In this document: piece by piece, positions 7,799-15,516 of the stretch | How the letters are laid out: the number at the start of each line of letters is the position of its first letter | How positions within the stretch are numbered: position 1 is the first letter of the stretch | IMG/VR virus record: IMGVR_UViG_3300027985_000573 | Span: 1 to 22,225 of that record | Length of the DNA stretch: 22,225 nt | From: a virus | Direction: 5' to 3' (one strand) | Notes under the pieces: model-generated | Told to the model about the DNA's origin: nothing | Seen by the model: the letters and a program-made list of their open reading frames with translations, nothing else | The model's database searches: none | Program-made: the position numbers and the translations under genes

Positions 7799-8472
7799 TC
7801 AGTTGATGAGTTCGGCGAGGGCGGCCAATGGGCCTAGGCGTTTGAGGCGATAGGGCTGGCGGAGGGCGTTGACGTGTTCACAGGCATGGGCGAGGTGGGC
7901 GGGCTGGTCGAGGTAGCCTCCCGACTCGGGCAGAGTTCCGCGGTGCCAGGCCTCGGCAAGGCGGAGGAGCCCGAAGGCGGGCTGGGCGTAGCGGTGGGGG
8001 CACTGGTCAAGGGTCCAGGTGCCGGCGTCGTGGCAGTCGGGGCAGCCATGGCCATGGCATCCGGGGCACTGGAACTCGAGGCCGGACTGGGCGCCGAGAC
8101 GGTCGACGTCGCAAGCCCCGGGCTGACACTGGTGATTGAGCTCTCCTTCGGCGAGGGCGACGGCGACGGCGATTTTTTTTTATCGGCGAGGCTCATGCTC
8201 TCGCAGGCGAGGGTGGCCATGGCCAATTCGATGTATGACGCTGGATCGAGGAGATCGATAAGGTCTTTCCCGGGCGGATCAATGACGCGCTTTTCAAGTA
8301 GTGGGTTGATGAGTTCAAAACCCTGGCGGGTATTGCGGCACTGTTCGAGACCAGCGATTGCATCCTCCAGAGCGATGCGCTCGCGGATGGTGCCGGCGCG
8401 GCAAAGGAATACGGGGGACTGGTCGCCCAGGCTGGGGAGCCTGGCCTCGTAGGTTCTGGGGTTGAGCTGCAT
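7799..8472 (-). CDS. Tail assembly chaperone, G/GT-like, read through a -1 frameshift
   Basis: ATG 8472, behind AAAGGACA, opens a frame whose first 100 residues (MQLNPRTYEARLPSLGDQ to SLADKKK) look like a tail chaperone 'G' domain with an acidic helical core. Codons 98-100 are AAA AAA AAA. If the ribosome slips back one base it enters a well-formed frame of 124 residues starting IAVAVALAEGEL and ending with TGA at 7799-7801, 25 bases before the tape measure start. That extension contains CPGCHGHGCPDCH, a clear metal-binding motif, and conserved-looking aromatic residues. The unshifted frame stays open to 7834 but is Ser/Pro/Ala/Thr low-complexity. Programmed -1 shifting here is standard in lambda-like phages. 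A homopolymer sequencing error is the main alternative. Confidence 0.75.
8173..8181 (-). promoter_or_regulatory. Slippery A9 site for -1 ribosomal frameshift
   Basis: Nine consecutive A's on the coding strand follow GAT and precede TCGCC. In the start frame they read AAA AAA AAA; a -1 slip joins the 100-residue chaperone domain to the 124-residue zinc-binding extension. A-runs of this kind are strong slip sites. Confidence 0.65.
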
Positions 8473-8501
8473 GGGGGTTTGTCCTTTCGGGGTTGTCCAG
8501 C

Positions 8502-9464
8502 TTAGGAGCCGGAGGTGAAGTTGAGGGTGAGCTCGTCGTCGTTGGCGGCGGAGCGGCGAAGGGCGAAGGTGAGGTCGTCGGTGATGAGGCCATTGCGATC
8601 GCCGGACTTGACGTCGTCCACCTGGGCGGCGGGGGCGGCCCATTCGAGCTTGTTCCAGGTGGCGCCGCCAAGGGCGATGGCGAGGGCGCGGGTGGTGCCG
8701 GCGGTGAAGTCGGCCCAATGGTTCTGGGTGGCCAGGAGGACTGCCTCGCGGGAGAGGGTGACGGTGGGCTGGCGGTCGGTGATGATGTAGTAGCCGTAGC
8801 CGCTGGCGGCGGTGACGTCGGGGCGTTCGGATACCTGGTTGCCGAGATCGATCTCGATTTTGTCGGTGGTGAGGCCGAGGGTGGCGACGGTGCAGGTGCA
8901 GCCGCGGACGGCGGGGGGGATGATGCTGGGCATGGTGGGGGCCAGGAGCGTGGCGTCGGTCGGCTCTACCCAGATGCCCATGAACTCGAACTCGGCATAG
9001 CCTTTGACCCCGGCTTTGTCGAGGACAAACTTGACGTTGCCCATGGCGCCGTAGATAGCTTTGCGGCGGCCGTCTTCGTACATGGCGATGGTGACGGTGT
9101 GGGGCACGTCGTCGGTGGCGCTGCCGGCGGGGGCGAGGCTGCGGAGGATGAAGTTGGTGATGGTGCCGGAATCGGGGACGAGGCCGCAGGCGGGCAGGAG
9201 GGTGTTCGCCCAGGTGGGGGCGGTATCGGTGGTGCCGGAGCCGTGGAGGTCGACCTTGAAAGTGGCGGTGCCCATGCGGGCGCCCATGGCGGCGGCGAGC
9301 TCGGAGAAGGCGCCGGGATAGGGGCGGGCGACCTTGTCGACGGTGGGGACGATGTCCGCTTCCCAACCGAAGAAGGCGGCTTCGGCGGCGGTGATGGTTT
9401 CGGCGGTGCCGAGGGTGGCCTCGAGCTTGGCGCCGATGACGATCTTTTTCTTGAAGAGAGGCAT
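8502..9464 (-). CDS. Major tail tube protein
   Basis: The 320-residue product lies between the tail completion genes and the tail chaperone, where lambda-like phages encode the tube protein. It begins MPLFKKKIVIGAKLEATLGT, and the 'K.E...GT' opening is common in siphovirus tube proteins that recognise an input sequence and wrap it into the tube. The rest is beta-rich with alternating Thr, Val and Gly and no enzymatic motif. The start ATG 9464 follows GAGGAG. Cysteines CTC near residue 190 are unusual but have no obvious partner motif. A separate Ig-like decoration domain is not clear. Confidence 0.8.
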   Translation of the reverse strand: MPLFKKKIVIGAKLEATLGTAETITAAEAAFFGWEADIVPTVDKVARPYPGAFSELAAAMGARMGTATFKVDLHGSGTTDTAPTWANTLLPACGLVPDSGTITNFILRSLAPAGSATDDVPHTVTIAMYEDGRRKAIYGAMGNVKFVLDKAGVKGYAEFEFMGIWVEPTDATLLAPTMPSIIPPAVRGCTCTVATLGLTTDKIEIDLGNQVSERPDVTAASGYGYYIITDRQPTVTLSREAVLLATQNHWADFTAGTTRALAIALGGATWNKLEWAAPAAQVDDVKSGDRNGLITDDLTFALRRSAANDDELTLNFTSGS

Positions 9465-9467
9465 GGG

Positions 9468-9944
9468 TTACTCCTCGGCGTTGGCCGCGGCGGGGGCCGG
9501 GGCGGTGGTGATGGCGGAACCGTGGGCGGGCCAGGGCTCCCAGGCGCGGGCCATGAGGAGGAGGTCCTCGGGCTTGACGGCGTGGGTGTTGCGCTGGAGG
9601 GCCTGGGCGTGGGTGATGACGTGGTCGTAGACGCGGAGCTCGTACCAACGGCCCTCGGCATCGGCGGGGCGGTGGGAGAGGAGCATGGATTCGAAAGCGT
9701 GGACCTCGTCGATGGTGGCGAAGACTTCGGCAACGGCGACGTCGCGGCCCTGGCGGAGGTAGAGCCCGGCGCACTCGGCGGCGCTCCAGAGGGCGGCGGT
9801 GTCGGCATCGGCATCGTAGAAGTAGCGGCCCTGGCGGATGGAGAAATCGTCGTTGGGGTTGAGGACGAGGCAACCGTGCTGGAGGGCGGCGGCGGTCTTG
9901 CCGGCGCCGGGGAGGCCGCGGTGCACGTGGAGGATGGGGATCAT
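9468..9944 (-). CDS. P-loop kinase-like ATPase inside the tail operon
   Basis: ATG 9944 is chosen over an in-frame GTG at 9959 because AAAGGA lies six bases before it; the product has 158 residues. The N-terminus contains a textbook Walker A, GLPGAGKT (10-17). Then come NDDF (31-34), GRYFYD (39-44) and GRDVAVAEVFATIDEVHAFE (about 66-85). This order matches small P-loop kinases of the AAA_33/N4BP2-like group, whose members phosphorylate nucleic acids or small molecules. The usual DNTN after the second strand is replaced by AEVF. It lies between the tail terminator and tube genes, with tight spacing on both sides, so it is expressed as part of the late operon. Tail assembly itself needs no such enzyme; the substrate is unknown. 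Confidence 0.75.
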   Translation of the reverse strand: MIPILHVHRGLPGAGKTAAALQHGCLVLNPNDDFSIRQGRYFYDADADTAALWSAAECAGLYLRQGRDVAVAEVFATIDEVHAFESMLLSHRPADAEGRWYELRVYDHVITHAQALQRNTHAVKPEDLLLMARAWEPWPAHGSAITTAPAPAAANAEE

Positions 9945-9955
9945 GGGATGTCCTT

Positions 9956-10435
9956 TCACTTGACGGTGTAGGGGTCCGTCGCGTCGGTGCGGTAGCGGAC
10001 GTTGAGGGTGTGGGTGATCATCATCAGGCCGTTGAGCTGGTTGATGCCCCAGGTGGGGGCGTCGGGCTCGGTGTCGAGGGCGAGGCCGTCCCAGGTGGTG
10101 TTGCCCATGGTGGCCTTGACGATGTCGGCCCAGAAGGTGTTGAGCATCTGCTCGACGGGGTCGGTGGCTTTGTCGCTGGGGCGGTAGACGAGGTCGAGCT
10201 GGATGGGCTGGAGCCAGAGGGCGTAACGGCCCTGGCCGAAGTCGATGGTCTCGAGGGTGGGGTCGGCAAGGATGAGCTGGACGACGTAGTTCTGCGCCGG
10301 GGTGCGGCCGATGCCATCGGTGGTGGCGGGACGGTAGACGCTGTCGACGGTGACGTTGTAGCCGTTGGCGACGGTGACAGCCTGGATGGCGGCGACGACC
10401 TTGGCGACGATTTGCTCGACTACGGGGAGGCTCAT
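9956..10435 (-). CDS. Tail terminator / completion protein (gpU-like)
   Basis: The 159-residue protein starts with a helical MSLPVVEQIVAKVVAAIQAV segment, followed by alternating beta strands and aromatic residues. This layout is usual for tail terminator proteins that cap the tube and join it to the head. Its ATG overlaps the stop of the gpZ-like gene as ATGA, and it ends just before the P-loop gene. The order gpZ-like, this gene, tube protein mirrors lambda Z, U, V. No enzymatic motif is present. The assignment rests on length, fold-like pattern and position. Confidence 0.7.
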   Translation of the reverse strand: MSLPVVEQIVAKVVAAIQAVTVANGYNVTVDSVYRPATTDGIGRTPAQNYVVQLILADPTLETIDFGQGRYALWLQPIQLDLVYRPSDKATDPVEQMLNTFWADIVKATMGNTTWDGLALDTEPDAPTWGINQLNGLMMITHTLNVRYRTDATDPYTVK

Positions 10436-11073
10436 GCGTTACCTCCGGGAGTGGCGCGATCGCGTTGGCGCTTTAGTTCGACCTCGACCTGGCGGGCGAG
10501 CTCAAGGCCGAGGCGCTCGCGGAGGGTGCGCTCGTAGACGCCGCGGGCGAAGCCGGGGAGGTCGCGGAAGAGGCTAGCGAGGCTGGGGCCTTTGCGGTGG
10601 ACGATGGGGAGGCGGGGGACGAATTGGCCGCCCTCGACGAAACGCTGCATGACCTGGCCGGCGCCCTTGCTGGCGCTGGGCGGAGGGATGAAGCCGTGGG
10701 GGATGAGCTGCCAGCCCCTGGACTTGGAAACTTTGTACTTGACGCCCTTGGCGGTCTGGCGGTGGGGGAACTGCTCGAGTCCAGGGCGACCGCCGGCGAG
10801 GGTGATGGTGGCGCTGGGCGACTTGCGCGTGGCTTTGCGGAGGCGGATGAAGTCGGCCTTGAGGGCGCTGGCCTTGATGGGGACGTCGCGGCGGATGGTG
10901 GAAACAATCTCGGCGCGAGCCTTGACGGCGACCTTGTTGACGGCGCGGGGCATGGCGCGGGTAACGGCCTGGGGGCCGAGCATGGCCTGGGCGCGGGCGA
11001 GCTCTTTTTTGTTGAAGCCGATGGAGATCGGGGCATCGGCGCGGGAGCGGTAGGCGCGGTTGGTGGCGGCCAT
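10432..11073 (-). CDS. Minor tail protein Z-like (tail completion)
   Basis: The 213-residue, very basic protein resembles the gpZ family. Helical N-terminal residues SIGFNKKELARAQAMLGPQA precede an Arg/Lys-rich middle typical of the family (KVAVKARAEIVSTIRRDV, then KASALKADFIRLRKAT). A C-terminal part with FVEGGQFVPRLPIVHRKGPS and a long helix follows. In lambda, gpZ is needed to finish the tail and to position DNA for ejection. Its ATG lies two bases after the stop of the upstream attachment gene, and its end overlaps the gpU-like start by four bases, so translation is coupled across this cluster. Confidence 0.8.
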   Translation of the reverse strand: MAATNRAYRSRADAPISIGFNKKELARAQAMLGPQAVTRAMPRAVNKVAVKARAEIVSTIRRDVPIKASALKADFIRLRKATRKSPSATITLAGGRPGLEQFPHRQTAKGVKYKVSKSRGWQLIPHGFIPPPSASKGAGQVMQRFVEGGQFVPRLPIVHRKGPSLASLFRDLPGFARGVYERTLRERLGLELARQVEVELKRQRDRATPGGNA

Positions 11074-11075
11074 GG

Positions 11076-11423
11076 TCAGCGGAGCTCCAGCTTGATGGTT
11101 CCGGGGTTGATCTCGATGACGGTGTGGACGCGGCGGGCGACGAGGGGCTGGCCGGGGCGTTCGGCGACGTCGATGGCGTCGGCGCCGGCGTCGAGGAGCT
11201 TTGAGTCGATGCCGAGGACGGGGTCGTTGAGGACGGTGACCTGGATGACGGGGGCGGCGGCCTGGCCGTAGGCTTCGGGGGTCTGGCGGGCGACGATGGC
11301 CTGGATGGTGCGACCGCCGTTGCCGCCGGGGCGGTAGCGCAGGGCCTCGCCGGCGTAGCTTTTGCTGGCCGGGTTGAGGACGGTGCGGCGGATGACGGCG
11401 GCGGCTCTCTGGTAGGCGTCCAT
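11076..11423 (-). CDS. Head-tail attachment protein (probable FII-like)
   Basis: The 115-residue protein begins MDAYQRAAAVIRRTVLNPAS and is otherwise beta-rich, with VIQVTVLNDPVLGIDSKLLD and a closing TVIEINPGTIKLELR strand pair. Length, beta-rich ending and place between the head genes and the gpZ-like gene fit a lambda FII-type connector joining head and tail. It lies downstream of a large hairpin at 11466-11502. No motif settles the family, so the role is inferred mainly from gene order. Confidence 0.65.
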   Translation of the reverse strand: MDAYQRAAAVIRRTVLNPASKSYAGEALRYRPGGNGGRTIQAIVARQTPEAYGQAAAPVIQVTVLNDPVLGIDSKLLDAGADAIDVAERPGQPLVARRVHTVIEINPGTIKLELR

Positions 11424-11465
11424 CGGTTGGCGGTCCTGGCTCTCGCGGTTATGGGTTCAGGGTGA

Positions 11466-11502
11466 GGCGCGTCGGGGAAGGAGGCCGGAAACCCGGCGCG
11501 CC
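11466..11502. other. Strong GC-rich intergenic hairpin
   Basis: The arms at 11466-11476 and 11492-11502 pair over 11 positions with a single G-U, around a 15-base loop. It lies between the 128-residue gene and the head-tail attachment gene. No U-run follows, so it is not a standard terminator. It could slow polymerase or protect the mRNA end. Confidence 0.6.
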
Positions 11503-11513
11503 ACACACGTGGG

Positions 11514-11900
11514 TTAGCTGCGATACTTCTTGCGGCCGGTGATGGAGACGGCGACCTCGAAGGCGGGGCTGTCGGTGCCGCCGATGGTGAGCTTGACCTG
11601 GAGGTAACGCTCGATGGCGCGGGTGTCCAGAACGATGGTCTGGGTGGAGGCCGCGGCGTCGGTGACCTGGGTGAAGCCGCCGCCGGTGATGGCGGCGTAG
11701 GCGTCGGCGACGCCGTCGTCGCTGGAGCCGTGGCAAGCCACGTCGAGGGTGGGGTCGGTGCCGGCCTGGTTGTTGGCCTGGAGGGTGACGCGGACGTCGC
11801 CCTCGTACTGGGAGAGGTCGATGGGGTTGTCGATGAGGGCGGTGGCGGCGTAGGTGTCGGCGCTGACGATGTTGCTGGTAGTCAATTCGGCGAGGCGCAT
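11514..11900 (-). CDS. Small head protein, possible decoration protein
   Basis: The 128-residue product follows the major capsid gene. It is rich in Thr, Ala and Asp with alternating strands and no membrane or enzyme motif: MRLAELTTSNIVSADTYAAT, then VRVTLQANNQAGTDPTL, and a basic tail GRKKYRS. Small beta-rich proteins at this position are often capsid decoration or head-stabilising proteins. The gene has a GGAG ribosome site and is bracketed by two large intergenic hairpins, a sign that its expression may be set independently from its neighbours. The decoration role is an inference. Confidence 0.65.
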   Translation of the reverse strand: MRLAELTTSNIVSADTYAATALIDNPIDLSQYEGDVRVTLQANNQAGTDPTLDVACHGSSDDGVADAYAAITGGGFTQVTDAAASTQTIVLDTRAIERYLQVKLTIGGTDSPAFEVAVSITGRKKYRS

Positions 11901-11963
11901 GGCTGGTTTCTCCTGCTGGTTTGCCGATCGGTTGTCATGGTTGAGGGATCACGTCCCAGGGCG

Positions 11964-11999
11964 GCGGGACCGGGGGGAAAGGACAAGCCCCGGCCCCGC
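11964..11999. other. Strong GC-rich hairpin after the capsid gene
   Basis: Arms 11964-11975 and 11988-11999 pair at 11 of 12 positions, all but one mismatch being G-C, around a 12-base loop. It lies in the 111-base gap after the capsid stop. No U-run follows on the transcribed strand. It probably blocks 3' exonucleases or partly attenuates transcription, which would favour high capsid expression. Confidence 0.65.
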
Positions 12000-12011
12000 T
12001 ACCTGCTGGGC

Positions 12012-13274
12012 TTACTGAGCGCCGGAGTCGGTGGAGGCGCAGAAGCTGACCGCATGGCGGCAAGCGACGTTGGCCAACTGGTTGATGACGACGCGGCGCT
12101 GACCGTTGGAGGCCAGGGTGTAGGGGTCGACGACGATGTCCATCCCGTCCCACAGGCCGATGATGAGGTCCTGCCAGTTGCCGAAGATGACCTTGTTTCC
12201 GGGCATCTGGCTGGTGACGGCGGCGGGGTAGCCGTTGGGGGCGTTGTCGGCGCCCCAGAGCCAGCGGGCGGCGCCGGTGGCCTGGTCGATGGAGCGCCAC
12301 TTGCCGCGGACGCCGGGGCTGGTGATCCAGCCCATGGAGCCGCGCAGGGCGTTGTCGGTGGAGACTTCGGTTTCGAAGCTGACAACCTTGGCCCAGGTGG
12401 CGGCGGCGCCGAAGGTGACGGTGTTGATGCCGGTGGTGTTGAGGATGCCGAGGGGTTCGGCGTTGCCGTCGCCATCAATGGCGGCCAGATCCAGGGCCAG
12501 AGCCAGGACCTCCATGAGCTCTTCGCGGACCATGGACTCGACATCGACGCTGGCCTGGGCGAGGAGCTGGAGGGTGTAGGCGGTCTGGGCGCCGAGGCGC
12601 TTGGGCGTCATGCCGACCTGGGCGAAGGTCTGGTTGCTGGTGGTGATGGAGCCGGTCTCGCTGAGCCAATAGGCAGTGGCGCCGCCAGCCTTGGAGGGGA
12701 TGGCGATGTTGCCCATTAGGCCAGTGAGGACGCGGGCGCCCATGCTGGAGACAACGGGCATGGCGCGCAGCAGCTCGATCATGCCCTGGCCGGCGTCGTT
12801 CTCGGTGACGAGGTAGCCACCGGCGCTGGGCGTTTCGGCGTTGAGGGCGCGGCGGCGAATAGGCGCGGTGAGCACGTCGTGAGGGACGAAGAATCCTTCG
12901 GGACTCTTTCCGGTGCGCTTGGCGACTTCCTGGGAGAGTTCGGCCTCGAGGCCGTCGACCTTGCGGCCGCTGCCCATGGCGGCCATGGCGCGGCAGAGGG
13001 AGTAACGCTTGAGGTCCTTCTGGGACACGCCAATATCGGGGGACTCGGTGACCTTCTTGCCGCCGGCCTCGGTGATGGCCTTGATGCGGAAATCGTCGAG
13101 GGGGGTGCCGTCGTCGATGTGCTTGGCGGCGAACTCGGGGGCGAGGCGGAGGTTGGCGGCGATGGCCTTGATCTCCTTGGCGCGCTGGCGCTCTTCCTTG
13201 GCGGCGGTGGCGCGCTCGGCGACGACGTCGATCTGGGGAGCGGCGGGCTCGGTGGCGGTGGGGGTGGGAGGCAT
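12012..13274 (-). CDS. Nested major capsid product from an internal start
   Basis: Within the fused gene, codon 199 (ATG 13274) is preceded by AGGAG with eight bases between. It lies exactly at the end of the Pro-rich linker after the protease domain. Translation from here would give a 420-residue protein made of the delta-like region plus the complete capsid domain. That would let capsid subunits greatly outnumber protease fusions, as needed for a head. Nested starts in head genes are known (lambda C/Nu3). Use of this start is inferred from sequence only. Confidence 0.5.
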   Translation of the reverse strand: MPPTPTATEPAAPQIDVVAERATAAKEERQRAKEIKAIAANLRLAPEFAAKHIDDGTPLDDFRIKAITEAGGKKVTESPDIGVSQKDLKRYSLCRAMAAMGSGRKVDGLEAELSQEVAKRTGKSPEGFFVPHDVLTAPIRRRALNAETPSAGGYLVTENDAGQGMIELLRAMPVVSSMGARVLTGLMGNIAIPSKAGGATAYWLSETGSITTSNQTFAQVGMTPKRLGAQTAYTLQLLAQASVDVESMVREELMEVLALALDLAAIDGDGNAEPLGILNTTGINTVTFGAAATWAKVVSFETEVSTDNALRGSMGWITSPGVRGKWRSIDQATGAARWLWGADNAPNGYPAAVTSQMPGNKVIFGNWQDLIIGLWDGMDIVVDPYTLASNGQRRVVINQLANVACRHAVSFCASTDSGAQ

Positions 13275-13868
13275 GGTGCGGTTCTCCTGGGGCTTGGGGG
13301 TTGCCCCGTTCGGGGGCGGGTTGTTGTGGGGAGAGGGTTCGTGGGCGCGGCCGACGCCGACGGTCTCGTCGGCAGGCACGGCGACGATGGAGATTTCGTA
13401 GGGCATCCAGTTGGTGACGCGGTACTCGTCGATGCCGTCGGGGTTGGATTTGACGAGCTTCATTTCGTTGACCTTGTAGCCAACGGAGACGTTGCGGCGG
13501 ATGCCGTCGACGATCTCGCCGAAGACCTGTTTGGCGTAGTCGGAGCGCTTGGAGAAGCGGAGCTTGGCGCGGAGCTTCTTGCCGGTGGTGTCGATGGTGA
13601 CGCTGTCGACAACGCCGACCTGGTCGGAGTGGTGCTCGACCATGACGGCGGCGCCGTCCTGCATGCGGTGGAGGTCGACCTCGGACTTTTTGCAACCGAG
13701 GACCTCGAGGCCGAAGTAGCGCTGGTAGGGGACTTCGCTGGCGAAGGAGAGTTCGACGGTCTGGGCTTCCTCGTCGATGGCGAGGGCGCGCTGGTCGCCG
13801 GTGGGGAGCTCTATGCTCCACTGGCGCTTGGCTTCGTAGTCCTTGGGGACGGTGATGGGGTCAGGCAT
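12012..13868 (-). CDS. Fused prohead protease and HK97-type major capsid protein
   Basis: The 618-residue protein joins two head functions. Residues about 35-175 match the S78 prohead protease pattern: VELSFASEVPYQRYFG, the catalytic His in VMVEHH (H79 or H80), the nucleophile in NVSVGY (S128), and the closing PYEISIVAVPADETVGVGR. A Pro/Asn-rich linker (about 175-200) leads to a charged helical delta-like region (about 215-260). The HK97-fold capsid domain follows (about 320-618), with FFVPHDVLTA and PSAGGYLVTEN near its start. The protease normally cleaves off the delta region after assembly. ATG 13868 overlaps the portal stop by eight bases. An internal ATG at 13274 could yield capsid alone. 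Confidence 0.88.
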   Translation of the reverse strand: MPDPITVPKDYEAKRQWSIELPTGDQRALAIDEEAQTVELSFASEVPYQRYFGLEVLGCKKSEVDLHRMQDGAAVMVEHHSDQVGVVDSVTIDTTGKKLRAKLRFSKRSDYAKQVFGEIVDGIRRNVSVGYKVNEMKLVKSNPDGIDEYRVTNWMPYEISIVAVPADETVGVGRAHEPSPHNNPPPNGATPKPQENRTMPPTPTATEPAAPQIDVVAERATAAKEERQRAKEIKAIAANLRLAPEFAAKHIDDGTPLDDFRIKAITEAGGKKVTESPDIGVSQKDLKRYSLCRAMAAMGSGRKVDGLEAELSQEVAKRTGKSPEGFFVPHDVLTAPIRRRALNAETPSAGGYLVTENDAGQGMIELLRAMPVVSSMGARVLTGLMGNIAIPSKAGGATAYWLSETGSITTSNQTFAQVGMTPKRLGAQTAYTLQLLAQASVDVESMVREELMEVLALALDLAAIDGDGNAEPLGILNTTGINTVTFGAAATWAKVVSFETEVSTDNALRGSMGWITSPGVRGKWRSIDQATGAARWLWGADNAPNGYPAAVTSQMPGNKVIFGNWQDLIIGLWDGMDIVVDPYTLASNGQRRVVINQLANVACRHAVSFCASTDSGAQ

Positions 13869-15516
13869 TGGGATCCTCCTGGTGGGTGACGTCTTGGTAG
13901 TCGGCGGGGTCGAGGCCGAGCAGGGGGGCGGCGTCGGCGGGGTCGATGGTGAGGGCGTAGGCGAGCCCGGCGACGGCGGCTTGCTCGGAGAGCTTGCCGT
14001 CGATGAGGAGCCCGGCGAAGTTGGCTATGGTGAGGGCGACGGCGTTGGCGGTGCCTTTGTCGATGCCGCCATCGGCGGTGGCGCCCTGGGGGTTGAGCTT
14101 GGCTTTGAGGGCGGCGTCTTTGGCGCGGCGCTGTTCGACGGTGGCGAGTTCCTGGCCGTGGAGCTGGGCTATGACGTCGGAGTTGGCCATCCAGCCGCGA
14201 TCGACCTGCATGCCGTAGGCCATGAGGTCCTTGACTGGGTCATGCATCTGCCAGCGTTTGCCCTGGAAGCGGGGGCAGTTGAGGCGGTCGAAGGCGGAGG
14301 CTTCGAGGTTGCCGAGGCGCATGGAGAGGCGGACGCGGAGCCAGTTGGTGAACTGGGGGCGCTTGGCGCGGTTGGCGTAGAGGGTCTGGATGCGGCGCCA
14401 GTTGGAGCGCTCGATGAGGACGCCGGCGCGGATGCTGGAGAGGTTGACCTGGTCAAGGGCGCCGGTGAGGGTGGGGTAGCTGAGCATGAGGCCGGCGGCG
14501 ATCTCGCCGGCGACCTGCTTGTGGAAGTTGACGTAGGAGCCGTTGGGATGGGTGGGATTGTGGCTGACGAGTTTGCGACCGGGGCCGCCGTCGTTGATGG
14601 CGCCGGGGCTGAGGTCGAAGCTGGGCTTGGTGACGAGGCGGTCGTCGCTCTGGCCGGCGCCGTTTTGGTCGTATTCCCAGCTCCAGATTTTGCAGGCTTC
14701 GGCGCGGGCGGCGACGAGCTCGGCCTCGGTGTAGCGCTCGAGGTGGATGAGGCGGAGCATGACGGGGGCGAGCCAGGAGAGGCCGATGCAGTCGGTGGCG
14801 TGGAGGGGGTCGTAGACCATGGCGACGCGGTCGGCGGGGATGCGGATGAGCTGGCGGTCGAAGGAGGCGAACTCGCCTTCGCCGGGGGTGGTGCCTTTGA
14901 AGTGGTAGGCGATGGGGCGCATGGTCTCGAGGTCGTACTCGATGGAGGCGACGAGGCGGTTGCCGTTGGGGAGCTTTTTGCGATGGCGGTCGACGTCGAG
15001 ATAGGTGGCGTCGAGGACCTGGATGGCGATGCCCTGGGCGTGGGGGTGGAAAATCTGGATGGCGAAGCCGTCGCGAGCGGTGAGGAGGAGGGTTAGCTGG
15101 TCGAGCTCGGCAATGGTGAGCTGCCCGCGGTAGTCGCAGAGGGATGGGGTGTTGCCCCAGCGGTGCCACTCGGACTCAATGAGGTTGTTGGCGTAGTCGT
15201 CGGCGATGGTGATGGGCTGGCCATTGGGGTCGGCGGCTTCGAGGGTGGCCTCGTTCTGGAGGGTGTAGCCTTCGGCGCCGATGACCTCGGAGCGGAGGAG
15301 GTCGAAGTAGCGACGGGCGTAGGGGCTGTCGACCGCGAATTTACGGGCGCGGCTGCGGATGGCCTTGTGGTCTTTTAGGATGTCGTCGCCGAAGCTGGAC
15401 AGGGGCGTGCCCCAGTCGGCGGAGAGGCGGTCGATGCGGGCGCCGTCGAAGACGCGGACGACCTTGGGCACGAGGTGGCGGGTGATGAACTTGGGGAGGT
15501 AGCTGGTGATGCCCAT
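13861..15516 (-). CDS. Portal protein (lambda gpB-like)
   Basis: The start is ATG 15516, overlapping the preceding stop as TAATG; a longer in-frame reading up to 16032 covers the upstream gene and is a shadow. The 551-residue product begins MGITSYLPKFITRHLVPKVV and has a typical portal body. FGDDILKDHKAIRSRARKFA and SPYARRYFDLLRSEVIGAEG form the early helical wing region. RIPADRVAMVYDPLHATDCI and GLSWLAPVMLRLIHLERYTE (about 255-295) form the conserved core. A Trp-rich stretch NWLRVRLSMRLGNLEASAFD lies later. It forms the dodecameric DNA gate of the head, binding terminase during packaging and the joiner protein afterwards. Confidence 0.9.
   Translation of the reverse strand: MGITSYLPKFITRHLVPKVVRVFDGARIDRLSADWGTPLSSFGDDILKDHKAIRSRARKFAVDSPYARRYFDLLRSEVIGAEGYTLQNEATLEAADPNGQPITIADDYANNLIESEWHRWGNTPSLCDYRGQLTIAELDQLTLLLTARDGFAIQIFHPHAQGIAIQVLDATYLDVDRHRKKLPNGNRLVASIEYDLETMRPIAYHFKGTTPGEGEFASFDRQLIRIPADRVAMVYDPLHATDCIGLSWLAPVMLRLIHLERYTEAELVAARAEACKIWSWEYDQNGAGQSDDRLVTKPSFDLSPGAINDGGPGRKLVSHNPTHPNGSYVNFHKQVAGEIAAGLMLSYPTLTGALDQVNLSSIRAGVLIERSNWRRIQTLYANRAKRPQFTNWLRVRLSMRLGNLEASAFDRLNCPRFQGKRWQMHDPVKDLMAYGMQVDRGWMANSDVIAQLHGQELATVEQRRAKDAALKAKLNPQGATADGGIDKGTANAVALTIANFAGLLIDGKLSEQAAVAGLAYALTIDPADAAPLLGLDPADYQDVTHQEDPNA

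Noticed and set aside
5791-7806. 671-residue plus-strand open frame
   Set aside because: It lies antisense to the tape measure and the next tail gene, is Gly/Ala/Val/Asp low-complexity, and mirrors their codon bias. It is a shadow of GC-rich coding DNA.
8493-9971. 492-residue plus-strand open frame
   Set aside because: It is antisense to the tail tube and P-loop genes, with a Gly-rich composition and no motif.
11466-11999. Rho-independent terminators at the two hairpins
   Set aside because: The stems are strong but no U-run follows on the transcribed strand, and the downstream genes belong to the same operon.
13843-15096. 417-residue plus-strand open frame
   Set aside because: It is antisense to the portal gene and has the same Gly/Ala/Val/Glu shadow composition.
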